This document shows positions 11,823 through 21,770 of a stretch of 64,000 bases of DNA, piece after piece. A program made the translations under genes and the position numbers. The DNA is from Craterostigma plantagineum (lineage: Eukaryota > Streptophyta > Magnoliopsida > Lamiales > Linderniaceae), in contig JAPQWV010000739.1 in the NCBI GenBank assembly GCA_027422505.1, positions 1-64,000 on the forward strand, written 5' to 3'. The first letter of the stretch is position 1, and each line of letters starts with the position of its first letter. Under the pieces are notes generated by a model that saw nothing but the letters and a program-made list of their open reading frames with translations, had not been told where the DNA came from and searched no databases.

Positions 11823-12700
11823 CTATTGTGCCACAGTTGTCATGTATAATCCTCTCAGTTCTTGCATTCTGCATGTGAACAGGGAGGAAAATCCACATGT
11901 CCTTAAAAGATTTTATTATTGTCTGAGGCCAGTGATTAATGGCTTCAAAGCTGGGTGCAGGCCTTTGATTGGATTGGATGGTTGTTTCTTGAAGGGGGTG
12001 TTCAAAGGGCAGTTATTGAGTGCTATTGCAATGGATGGCAACAATAACATATATCATTTGGCTTGGGCTTTTGTTGAGATTGAGAAAGGAGAAACATGGG
12101 AGTGGTTTGTACATCTGCTGTTGAGGGATATTGGAGATCCAAGTGCAGTAAATCTGGCATTTATCAGTGACAGACAGAAGGGGCTAGTTGATGCAATTTC
12201 AAAACTAGCTCCACATTCAGAGCACAGATTTTGTGTAAGGCACATGTACAACAACATCAAATTCAAATTCATGGGGGTAGAGTTGAAGAAACTATTCTGG
12301 AAAGCAGCTTCTACACACAGTTTGGTTGAACACCAAATGGTAATGAAGCAGATAAGGAATGAGTACCCTAAGGTAGGTGATCGACAGTCACCTTATGAAT
12401 GGCTCAAGGACATTCCTGAACATCAATGGGCTAGAAGTCATCTCCCATTGACAACTAAATCTGATGTGTTAGTGAACAATCAGAGTGAATGCTTCAACAA
12501 TTACATCATGCCTGCAAGGGGTCTGCCAATCATTGATATGATGGAGTGGATCAGAAAGAAGTGCATGTCCAGAATTTAGAAAAAGAGAGAATGATGTTGA
12601 AGTTTGACAAAGATTTTTGCCCTAACATCATGATGAAAGTTGAAGCTGAAAGAGTGAAGAGTTTGGTTTATGTTTTGGAAGAAACTGCAGCCCTGTGTTC
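11823..12700 (+). pseudogene. MULE A transposase, catalytic-core part
   Basis: Coding resumes directly at the LTR junction (YCATVVMYNPLSSCILHV). The MULE/DDE core is clear: RFYYCLRPVINGFKAGCRP, IGLDGCFLKGVFKGQLL (first catalytic Asp in LDGCF), AFISDRQKGLVDAI (second Asp in SDR), HRFCVRHMYNN, and NNQSECFNNYI (probable catalytic Glu). The longest frame ends at 12579 (KKCMSRI). A frame change there gives LEKERMMLKFDKDFCPNIM to about 12660. The SWIM zinc finger expected at the C-terminus is missing; T/G-rich noncoding sequence with repeated TGTTTTGGAAGA follows to about 12840. With the frameshifts in the N-terminal part this is a pseudogene. Confidence 0.85.
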
Positions 12701-12998
12701 TGTTTTGTTTGGTTTTGTTCTGTTTTGGAAGAAGTTTTTGCATGTTTTGTAATGTTGGGTTTTGTCTTGTGTTGGTTTGGAATGACTGTTATGTTTTGGA
12801 AGACACTGCTCTGTTTTGGAATGACCAGAGGAATTGTGTTTTGTGTTGTTCTGTTTCGTGGTATGTTATTTTGAAGAGGATTAAAACCAAAAGTATTGAA
12901 ACCAGGTACAAAGATTACATTGATAAGTAGTCATTCCAATACAAACCAAAAGCAATGAAATAGCCGAAGATAACTACTAAAACCACGATTGAAACATG

Positions 12999-13379
12999 CT
13001 ACTTGAAGAGTGTCACTAAAACCAAGATCGTAATAATGCCAACGAAGTACTTAAACATTATTGCTTTGTCTCCGAGCTCCCCAATTCCTTTCTCAAACTG
13101 GTCACATGCATCAATGAGGTCCCCAATCTGGTCTGTGTTTATACCACAGCTTCTTGATTGCACCTCTTCGAATGACGGCATTTCATCTTCACCTTTGCTC
13201 TCAAACAGACGCAACCACATGAAAAAATCGCAGTGGTAGTTCTGGCAATTGCAGAAGAGTTTACCTCTTGTGGCCTTATTAGGACCAACAATTCGCACAG
13301 TAGCCACTTCACCACATTTGCACCTGTGATTCTTGTACCTTAAATCCAATTTGACAACATTCTGTGACGTCGAAGACAT
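12999..13379 (-). CDS. Small GRF-type zinc-finger protein with C-terminal membrane segment, inside MULE A
   Basis: This intact 126-residue frame has a GRF zinc finger near its N-terminus: CKCG at 20-23, then RGKLFCNCQNYHCDFFMWL with C45 and C50 as further ligands. A hydrophobic helix at about 107-125 (YFVGIITILVLVTLF) is a likely C-terminal membrane anchor. GRF fingers bind single-stranded nucleic acid in other proteins; the role here is unknown. The gene points toward the transposase and starts about 600 bp inside the right MULE terminus, so its promoter probably lies in or near the terminal repeat. Small GRF proteins of this kind are frequent in plant genomes. It could be a second transposon gene, in the position mudrB has in MuDR, or a captured host gene. 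Confidence 0.7.
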   Translation of the reverse strand: MSSTSQNVVKLDLRYKNHRCKCGEVATVRIVGPNKATRGKLFCNCQNYHCDFFMWLRLFESKGEDEMPSFEEVQSRSCGINTDQIGDLIDACDQFEKGIGELGDKAIMFKYFVGIITILVLVTLFK

Positions 13380-13859
13380 GCTGGCAGAATACGTTTACAA
13401 AATTGAACCAAATGCTGCCAGATTATATACAAAATAGAGAATTGACAAAATTGAACGCATTCCGAGGGGGAGTTCTATAGCCGAGACCTAAATAACAGAT
13501 TATTGAACCAACCCAACCTAGATAGAGTAACAATCGGGAGAAATTTTCGTAATCTCGGGCCAAGCATTGAAAATCTCACCCAGTGTCACTAAAACAGAGA
13601 CATTCGCTTCAAATAGAAAGAGACAAGAGAGGAGACTCGCGTATTACAGTTTTGTCTTCTTCACGGAAGCTCAACCTTCAAGGATACGCCTCAGTCGACT
13701 TCGTTTTCTTACTCAGCCCTAAATAGAAAGATTAGTTTAAGTGGTGTGAAGAAGACGACCGTGAGGTTATTTCGGTCATTTAACCATAAAATATTATTTT
13801 GTACCTATCATACACGCAATAATAGCGCGTGTACAACAATTCGGGCAGTCTAAGCTGAC

Positions 13860-13974
13860 CGGGGGTTTTGTGCAGTATTTCTGAAACCATAAGGGACACG
13901 CATGTAATAAAAATACCATGAAGTATATTGGTGAAATACGATGTAACTACGAGGAGAAAAAGTGTCATTTACCC
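13860..13974 (-). repeat. Right terminal region of MULE A
   Basis: Read inward on the minus strand from 13974 the sequence starts GGGTAAATGACAC and continues through a MULE-like terminal stretch to about 13860. The left partner is outside the window, so the inverted repeat itself is inferred. Confidence 0.6.
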
Positions 13975-14269
13975 TATATAAAATTAAAATACTCCATTCA
14001 GCTTTAAGCTTTTAAACTAAGCATTCATTTGAACGATATTAAAACATTAACGATAGACATTACAAGATCACAAGAAACAACAACAAATCCCTAACGAATA
14101 AACCCAATACCTATCCAAGAATCACAAAGCAAAAAGAAACGAAAAAATCAAATCAACAAAGCAATAAGGAAAATTACATAAATAAGTGCCAAAACCAGAA
14201 GAAGCTCCACAAGTTAAAAATGGAAGTCCATGAACAAAGTTAACACAGAAAAAAAACCGCCGACGAATA

Positions 14270-15879
14270 TCAGAAAGTGGTGCTGCTTTCACTCGCAGAA
14301 ACAGAAGGCCCTTCAGATTTCACATTAGCACCACCGTTCCCATTGTTGCTTATATCGAGACCTTGAAATCGCCCGAGAGGATCTTGCTCGGAGGCATTAT
14401 TACTACGCATGTCATGAATCATGGGACGATGGTCGCCTTGGAGGGGATGATGAATCTGATGTTGGAAGAAAGTGGGACCCGCTTGGCCGCCACTATTGTG
14501 GAACTGAAGCTGTTGCATAGCCATGTCGAATGTGTCCGAAGGAGCTGATATTTCCCCAGTAGCTATCCTCAGCCTATCCACTTCTTGCTTCAAAGCTTCG
14601 TTAAGAGCTGCAAATCAAATTTAGGACAACATTCACTAAGCAAAGAGTTGGAGTTTTATTCCCCTTTGTTTTTGTCTCTGATTCTTACCGTCTCTTAACT
14701 GAGCTTGCTGCTCCATGGCTTGTAATCGAAGCTTGAGCTCCGTGTTCTCGTTGCTCATACCAGTCGTATCCCTCTGAATAATCAAGAAATCGTATCAGAA
14801 AATGCGAACTAACGTTCAGCTTACCATGAGTAAGAGAAATAAACCAACTAATGTAAGATTGGATACCTGAAACAGTGTGAGCTGCGCAGACAGTGTCGTT
14901 GCTTCCGTCTGAAGGCTCTGCACTTTTCTCTCAAGCTCAGATATGTAACGAGCCTTCCTCTCCTTCGATCGAGCTGCAGATTGACGGTTCGCAAGAATCC
15001 TGAAAAGGGAAAAACGTGCCAAGATTTTAACCACGCTATAAATCGATACTGAGGCTGTCTATTTCCAAGATTACAATGAATAACGATTGAATCTGGGACA
15101 TTTTTTTTTTTTTTTTATGAATCATCAGCATTTTAGCCCAGAAAATGGATAGTCATAAATGGTTGACTAACAGGAACAATGAAGCATAAGTGTTGTAGAC
15201 CAAGAAAGAATCTAATTTTTCGAATCGAACCCCAAAAGATAGATACTTCTCTGCCCTAAAACTGGAAGTCGTAACCCCAATAGTCGCAAGATCCATCAGT
15301 AAACGCAGTAGATCCAAGCATAACATGATGTTAGAGATGCAGAAAAAAAAAAGGAGAAGAAAGAGAAGGGGACGCTCACCTTTTAGCTCGTTTGGGATCA
15401 ATAGCCCACAGCTCAGCCAATTTGTCGGGGGGCATAGCTTTCTTCGGCTCAATCGAAGCAGCGCCGGCGGCATTATTACCGTTGCTAGTAGATTCGCCGT
15501 TGCCGCAATTGTTACTATTACCGCCGAACAAAAACCCAGAGCCGTCGACGGAGCTGCTGTGCCTGTGCCTACTCAGCCTACCGCCGCCGCCCTTACCGTC
15601 TTCCAATTCGGAAACGACGTCGTTGTCGAGCGCCGCCACATTGCGAGATCCGTCGCCGTCGAGCTTATCCATGTCCATGTAGGTTGAGAAGAAGTCGTCT
15701 TCAGATCCAATCTCGTCGGGGAAGGCGCAGTTTCTGTCGAATGGGTAGGAGGATCCGCCGATATCGAGGTCGTCGGGGAGGCGGAAGTGAACTTCGGAGT
15801 GGGCTCTCCGGTGGTTGGACGACCGGAGAGGAGGCGGCTCCGGCGTCGAACGGCGGCCGGAGCCGTTTGGATCTTGCAT
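14270..15879 (-). CDS. Group I bZIP transcription factor (RF2b / VIP1 / bZIP18-52 type)
   Basis: Four exons, 15879-15380, 14999-14867, 14773-14689 and 14607-14270, join with GT..AG introns to a 1,056-nt coding sequence (351 aa). Exon 1 has the group I N-terminal signature [17 protein letters not shown] and [15 protein letters not shown]. The basic region spans the first junction ([19 protein letters not shown]); the lysine in SAARSK replaces the usual arginine, a group I hallmark. The leucine zipper follows ([19 protein letters not shown] through [13 protein letters not shown]). The C-terminus is Gln/His/Ser-rich. Such factors act in the nucleus in vascular development, hormone and stress responses, and some shuttle from the cytoplasm. 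The start codon opens directly into the conserved N-terminus. A TATATATA run near 16035-16045 could serve as TATA box. The gene appears intact. Confidence 0.93.
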
Positions 15880-17350
15880 TGTTTTGGGTGGGGAAGAATG
15901 GTAGTTGTCTTATGGCTCGTGAAACGAAGTTAACTGTCTGTTTTTGACTCTTATACTGATTCTGTTTTGCTCGGAAAATGCATGATAGTGAAGAAATGGA
16001 AGGCAAACTATTACTTAACGATTTATTTCACTTATAAGTATATATATAGGGTGCTACTATTGGCACCCATTTGGGGTGTAAAAAACATTGAAAATTGTAT
16101 AATTTTACAAAATTTATTTCTGTACATTTGATTCACCAATAATAATTCAAGTATTAATCTATTAAATTACATACCAATGCATTGATCCAACAACTTATTT
16201 AGCACGTTTCGATAAGTATCAATTAATTTATTTATTTACCATCCTAAAAAATTAATTGATTTATTTTGAAGTTAAATTTACACTTAAACACTTAAAAATT
16301 TATCATGTTTTTAGATTTATAATTACTATTCTATAAATTATTTTTCAAAGACCTTTTAAGATAAAAAAGTATTCCATACTAACCTACAAAATAGATAAAA
16401 CAAAAAAACTAAGATTAATATCATATTTACACATATTGTCTCGTAACCCTATAAATTTATTTGATGAAAAATGTAGAAACTTAATATTACTTAAAAGTGA
16501 TACTTAGTCGTTTAAATGAATAATATAGTTGGCAGTTATAATAACCTCAAAATTTCTGCTGATAATTAATAAATATTATAGAGTAATTATACATAATAAA
16601 TAATAATCAACAGTAACTAAAATTTATAATGTTTATACTACTATTTCCGGCATATTCTATGTGTGCATTAAAATATATCTAGTTACTTTATATTTTTAGT
16701 ATATAAATTTATAAGGTTTGATGAAATATTATTTTTAAATATGTAAATTGAAAAATGGTTTGTGGAGATATAATTGTAAGAAATAAAACAAGAAGTGAAA
16801 TGATGAATACGTATAACTAAAATTAATTTGTGATGATATAATTATAATAATTAAAAATTTAAAAATTAAGGCTCATCATAGACGTCAGAATAGAAAAATT
16901 CATCAAATCTTTTTGTTAATTAATGTTTGGTCAAAACATAGTTTTTAAAGTTGCAATTAATTGTATAATTAATAGGGGTTCTACATAGAATCTTAGGGGG
17001 TCTATATAGAATTACCCTATATATATAATATACATATATAATCATACGCTTTTATCAAGACTCGGTGATTAGGCTAAACCGTATTTGGATCTGTCATAAA
17101 ATAATAGCAAATAAAAAAAACCACCTACTACATATATTTTTATGTTTTCAATTTTATCCTTCTATTTTAGTAAGTTTTTATTTTACAATTAATATACATA
17201 ATATATAACACAACGTGCAAAACAACTAATTTTAATTGGGTGTATAGAATAGTTACAGAACTAGGTCAGGATACAATCCTTTGACCAACTGAGGAGAAAA
17301 AAATTAAAAAATGTGTGAGCAATCATATTTGTGTGTGGGTTTCGGATCGT
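15880..17350. other. Intergenic, AT-rich; bZIP upstream region and possible decayed element
   Basis: The first 150 bases are the bZIP 5' flank. From about 16040 to 17030 the DNA is very AT-rich and without coding potential. Its ends both show ATATAGGGT/ACCCTATAT (16040s and 17020s), which hints at a decayed MITE-like insertion, but the inverted match does not extend further. Nothing else is supported. Confidence 0.35.
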
Positions 17351-17364
17351 ATTTTGCCTAACAT

Positions 17365-17365
<1 letters not shown>

Positions 17366-17431
<66 letters not shown>

Positions 17432-17505
17432 AGGGAGGGAGGGAGGGAGAGGGGGAGGGGGAGGGGGAGGGAGGGAGGAAGGGAGAGAGAGAGAGAGAGA
17501 GAGTA
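17366..17505 (+). repeat. GA / GGGA microsatellite
   Basis: A run of (GA)n is followed by (GGGA)n, G-rich GAGGGG units and (GA)n again. The long Arg/Glu and Ser/Leu open frames over it are artefacts of the repeat. Confidence 0.95.
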
Positions 17506-17984
17506 TGGGCCATCTTCTTCGCATGTGAAAATTTACGAAATTCTATTTTATTTTTCGTGAAAAGCAGGTGACTCTCTCTAAAAAAAAAACCTATCTGAAA
17601 AATCCGCCGCAACCTAAAAAAACCACAAGAGCCTTGAATTTCTTCTTCCCCCTTTCCTCCTTTAATGGAGGTTTGGGGGAGGGGACCTCTTTTTCTCTTT
17701 CTATTTTTCTGTCTTGTCTTTCGTTTTTCGTTCTCGTGGTCGATATTTTGGGTTTTCTCCCCTTGTGGGAGCCGTAGTCTCCTATTTTGGGAGTGTTTCG
17801 TCCCCCTTGTGGGGTGTGTCCCCTCGTGGGAGTTTCTTGTCCCAATTTTGGGAATTTGTTCCCCGTTTCGCGGTTTTTTCTTCCCTCCGTACTTCGCAAT
17901 CGGATGTGGAAGCTCTTGTATCCGACCACTAGAGGTACTCTATCTACAATATAAGGCGTTGGCAATCATCGGACGGAATGGATG

Positions 17985-19340
17985 TGTTAGGATCGTGGAC
18001 CGGGTGTTAGAGGGGGGTGAATAACACCGGTCACCATTTTTCGCTCATCGGTGGGTTTCACGTCCGGTTAGAGAATGAAACCGGTTTCCAATCTTCAATC
18101 AAGACCAAGTGCCGAATATATTAGGCTTGATTGTGAACTATGTATGGCGGTTTGTATACGTGGGTGATTTGGTCCGGTTTTGGTGTATAGAGGCGGTGGA
18201 GACATTTTGTCGAACACCTTGGGTGTGGATATTTGGAGTGTGTTTTGACTTGTAGGAAAGAGACAACCGATTATTTTCTGGAAGTTCGGAGTTAAGTCTC
18301 CTACGTCTCCCCTTCTTCCTCGTAAGGAAGGTTCACTAGACTTCAATTATACACTCACTGTACAACCTACCCAGCTGCCCTCAGCTTAATCTAGTGAATC
18401 ACCTAGGCAGTCGTATAATACAATCCACCTACTTCAACAGCTTTTTACAGTCCGTCGGAAACTTACGGCACCCCGCAAGGTCAACCGTAAACGTTGTAGG
18501 CCGCGACCTCACAACCACTTTGATATTTTACGTCTCTTAGCTAAGACGGCACCATTCTTTCTTGTCTCGGTGCGAAGACTACATACACTTGTTTATAGTC
18601 TATGTGCTAAGACTCTCACTCAACTAATCTACTTAAGCTCAACTCTCTATTGTGTGGTGAGGTGTGTGGGTTTGAACGTTGTAGCACTCTCTCTTTTGTA
18701 ACCCACACACTTGGAAGAACTCTCTTGATTTTCTTCTTTGTTCTGTGCTCTTGTTCTTCTCTCTCTTGGATCTCTATTTGAATGTGTAGTTGTTTCCTCT
18801 AGGATCTTTTTTTTTTGTTTCTGCCCGTCACTGTTGTTTTTATAGGTCTTCCCACTTTGAAATAGCCGTTAGACTCAATAATATACCAGTTGGGAGCCTT
18901 TGTTGACTTTGGTCAATGCTGTCAGCTTTATCTGTCTGTACCTTTGTTGCTGCAGTAAAGAGCTGTACATCAGTCAACAGTTGAACAGTCAATCAAATCA
19001 TTGACCGGACCAGTCATTGACCGAACCAGTCAAGACCGAAACCGACCAGTCAGTCTGAAAACCAGACCATTCCAGACCGAAACCGACCAGTCAGTCTGCG
19101 GATCAGTCCAGACCGATACCGGACCAGTCCAGTCCGACCAACCGAAACCGGGTTGACGACAGTTGACCGCGTTGACCAGTATTGACCGGTAGTTGACCGA
19201 CCCAGTTTTTCGCCATGAGCTCATATTTGATATCTGTTTTTCGAACCGAGCTCATCTGCACACTCAATAAATATGTTAGTAATACAATTACTAAGTTTTG
19301 TGTTCATCAAACCGGATTGCTTAGATATTTAAATCCAACA
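17985..19340 (+). repeat. Solo LTR (1,356 bp) with perfect 5-bp target duplication
   Basis: The repeat starts TGTTAGGATCGTGGACC, ends AAATCCAACA, and is flanked by GGATG at 17980-17984 and 19341-19345. The start, with AGAGGGGGGTGAATAACACC, is a common plant LTR type. No coding sequence, primer-binding site or second LTR is visible, so recombination to a solo LTR is the simplest reading; a short noncoding LTR element is possible. A minisatellite lies at about 18985-19205. Confidence 0.85.
18985..19205. repeat. Degenerate minisatellite of GACCAGTC / GACCGAAACC units
   Basis: The units ACCAGTCA, GACCGAAACC and CCAGACC alternate, including a repeated block AGACCGAAACCGACCAGTCA (19033 and 19075 region). 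It lies inside the solo LTR. Confidence 0.8.
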
Positions 19341-19345
19341 GGATG

Positions 19346-20436
19346 CGCATAATGAAGTGGATGGATGGTGTTTCTATCACTTTATTTTCTTTATCTCCGT
19401 TCATGGTTGAAAGTTCATAGTATACTATAAATCTGTTTTTATTAGCTGGTCATGGAGTTAATTTTGGATTGTAGTGGAAGGTTGTAGCTTTTAGCTTGAA
19501 CCGTTAGTCTTTGGTACTTATCTTACTCTATGGTTTGATATGTGGTCGTTAGGTTGTTTTGCTCGTTTCTTTGCTCATTCGGCGAGCCTTTGTCTTTACC
19601 GGCCTGTTCACTGTAGCCGGAAAGACCTTTCAGGTTGTTTAACCCATGTACTTTTCTTTTGATTTATGAGACAGCGAGCTAACGTTTGAAAAAAAAGAAA
19701 TGAATTTATGATCAAACTAAAAACATGGAAATTAAACTTCGTACTCGTGTATTTAAGGCTTTTTCAGTTGGTGCCCAAAGTTATTTTCAATTACCATAGG
19801 TAGCCTATATTTATGACTTTTCCAACTGATACACAAAGTATTTTGAAATTCCATTTGGTACCCTTGTAAGGCATTTTCAACTTAGTACCCAAAGTATTTT
19901 CAAGATAGATACCCATGACGTATGACATCGTGATTAATTAGCTATAAGATGACTATTAGTTTCAAGATTAATTGTAAAGGAACACAAGTGGGTGTTTGGG
20001 TCTTATTGGTGCCCAAAATCTTAGTAATTGGGCCGACCTATGTCATAACGATTTGCAAACTACAAACCTTGCTTTTATCTAATCTATCAACTCGGGATAA
20101 TCTAACTCCGCCACTAAAAATATGCCAGACATTAGAAACACATATTGGTACACCAATATATCCATTAGATTTCGAAGCATCATAGAAAAGTTCCACGTGT
20201 CGAAAATCTAATCGAATCTGGTTATACCCAACTGGATAGAATAGAACAGACCGTCTTTCATTGCGAAAACGAAAGTTTATTCAGAAACCACGCAAGTAAC
20301 AGAAGGGATCCAACGATCGTAATCAAGCACGGCGATGCTCCTAATTTTTTATTTATTTATTTTTGGAACTTGAGAATTTTTATTTTCTAGGAAATAATAC
20401 ATTTTCAAAACTAATAGAACTCAAACATATATTATA
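19346..20436. other. Intergenic; contains a short 'GGTACCC' word repeat
   Basis: After the retroelement tail, 19740-19915 carries four loosely repeated clauses of the form GTACCCAAAGTATTTTCAA. They resemble the terminal parts of the repeat-filled MULEs in this window. No gene is supported between there and the small peptide gene at 20437. Confidence 0.4.
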
Positions 20437-20878
20437 TCAAGGATTTTTTCCGTTGCCTCTTCTACCCCTCGGGTCGTGCTTTGGGTTCGGGCCGGCATAG
20501 TCATAATCTAACACTGCATGGAACCCTAATAACTTTCTTGAACTTGAGACACTTCCACCCTACATGATATAGAGTTATATATATCACTTAATGTATATAC
20601 TTAGAAGTTCGCAATGAATTAAAGTTTTCAGCTATGAATGAGAAATGATTACCTCTCGGTCAAGAATGTAAATATGGTTTGCGGCGTTTCCTTTGCCTGA
20701 AATCGCGAAAGGTAAACGAATCAAAAGATGGGACGATCAATGCTTTGAAGTACAACGAATAACTTGATTCAATAATGCAGGGTTAAATGTGCATATATGA
20801 TTAATTACCTGAAGGTATCATAGTGAAGATCATGGCGAAAACTACAAGAAGATAAGCCTTGATACGCAGATTCATCAT
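20437..20878 (-). CDS. Secreted PSY-type tyrosine-sulfated peptide precursor
   Basis: Three short exons, 20878-20809, 20696-20653 and 20559-20437, joined through introns with GT..AG ends (donors GTAATT and GTAATC, acceptors TTTCAG and ATGTAG), give a 78-residue precursor. Residues 1-24 form a signal peptide (MMNLRIKAYLLVVFAMIFTM). A variable linker follows, and near the C-terminus lies DYDYAGPNPKHDPRG. This fits the plant PSY pattern, an Asp-Tyr sulfation site followed by a Pro/Asn/His/Asp-Pro segment, as in Arabidopsis PSY1. Length and layout match known precursors of about 75 residues. Known PSY peptides are sulfated on Tyr in the Golgi, secreted, and sensed by leucine-rich-repeat receptor kinases to balance growth and stress. 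The tail after the motif is basic and glycine-rich. A TATA box sits about 50 nt upstream. All exons are shorter than a usual ORF cutoff. Membership of a related sulfated-peptide family cannot be excluded. Confidence 0.85.
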
Positions 20879-20928
20879 GTTCGTACTGTATTGATTATAA
20901 CGGTTCGTAAGAACCATATTGGAGAGTA

Positions 20929-20936
20929 TTATATAG
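20929..20936 (-). promoter_or_regulatory. TATA box of the PSY-type gene
   Basis: CTATATAA on the minus strand lies about 50 nt upstream of the start codon at 20878, leaving room for a short 5' untranslated leader. Confidence 0.6.
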
Positions 20937-21175
20937 AAGGGTTTTTATAATAGCAGATGAAATTAAGTAGCTCACCAAAAAACTTGGTAACTTTCTTGTG
21001 CTGCCCAACCAATAGTAGTACGTACTATAGTCCATAATTTTTTTTTTTCTGAGAGGATAGTCCATAAAATTATGATGACGATGAAAGTGCAATACCCAAA
21101 GCTTAAGTCAACTGAAGCAAACACGGACAAAAACACGGACCATCTTCGTAGAACTTTGAATCGTTAAATTTCTTC

Positions 21176-21213
21176 TTTATTATTATTATTATTATTATTA
21201 TTATAATATTATT
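21176..21213. repeat. (ATT)n microsatellite
   Basis: About eleven ATT units ending in an imperfect TTATAATATT. Confidence 0.9.
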
Positions 21214-21311
21214 CGAAGTTCTAGTGAAATTGACCTTTATTACATGTCCTATACGAAATTCACTATTTCCCAATTTCTTAGTTTGGTGGGAAGAGATTAT
21301 TAGAGTTTCAC

Positions 21312-21313
<2 letters not shown>

Positions 21314-21353
<40 letters not shown>
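21314..21353. repeat. Long poly(T) run
   Basis: An uninterrupted run of about 40 T residues. It may be the tail of an antisense retroposed sequence, but no body is recognisable next to it. Confidence 0.85.
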
Positions 21354-21358
<5 letters not shown>

Positions 21359-21770
21359 AGATGAGTGTGTTTGCAGTCCACATATATGTTCGATTTTCCC
21401 GTAAATGGGATGATCCGTGACGCCAATTAAATAATCCCATTTCAGGACAATTATTTTACCACTCAGCTCAGCCTCAACCAATCATCATTCATCACGTGTC
21501 AAATGCTTACGGCGAGTTATACCAATCTTTCAATAAAAAGAAAAAAAAAGGAAAACATTCGAAAAAATCGTCGTCGCTCAATGAGGCATGACGAAAAATG
21601 TAGTGATGCTACGTTAGTTCAACGTCGAAACAGTTTTTCACAGTGAAGATCACTTAGAAAGTGTTGCATGTGGTAATAATAAAAATCACATTCAGAATAG
21701 ATAGCTCTTTTAACATGCATATATATATATATATTATATATATATATATGTATATATAATATAGATATAT

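Larger units (their letters stand above)
1..13974 (+). mobile_element. MULE (Mutator-like) DNA transposon A, left end outside window, split by a nested retrotransposon
   Basis: The two flanks of the large LTR retrotransposon join into one MULE transposase gene. The left flank ends with codons reading VTRLYD, and the right flank continues with YCATVVMYNP and then the MULE core. The right end of the element is probably at 13974: read from that end on the minus strand the sequence starts GGGTAAATGACACTTTTTC, a typical plant MULE terminus, and is followed outward by AT-rich sequence. The left terminus lies before position 1, so neither the inverted-repeat pair nor the 9-bp target duplication can be checked. 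The element carries two convergent coding regions: a broken transposase (plus strand) and an intact GRF-finger ORF (minus strand). Confidence 0.8.
17640..19700 (+). mobile_element. Probable non-LTR-type repeat with A-rich tail, interrupted by a solo LTR
   Basis: T-rich sequence with repeated motifs of the form CCCCTTGTGGGAG and TCCTATTTTGGGAG (17740-17900) is followed, after a nested solo LTR at 17985-19340, by a 3' part ending GCGAGCTAACGTTTGAAAAA near 19680-19697. The same ending (GCAAGCTAACGTTTGAAATA) and similar TTGTGGGA motifs recur at 53460-53712. The A-rich 3' end points to a LINE- or SINE-like element. No coding domain is seen; boundaries are approximate. Confidence 0.45.

Noticed and set aside
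15325..15947. Plus-strand ORFs over bZIP exon 1
   Set aside because: They are antisense shadows of the GC-rich first exon of the bZIP gene.
16040..17030. Possible MITE with ATATAGGGT ends
   Set aside because: Inverted similarity stops after about ten bases and no target duplication is visible; kept only as a note in the intergenic entry.
17261..17612. Arg/Glu and Ser/Leu repeat ORFs
   Set aside because: They come only from the (GA)n/(GGGA)n microsatellite read in different frames.
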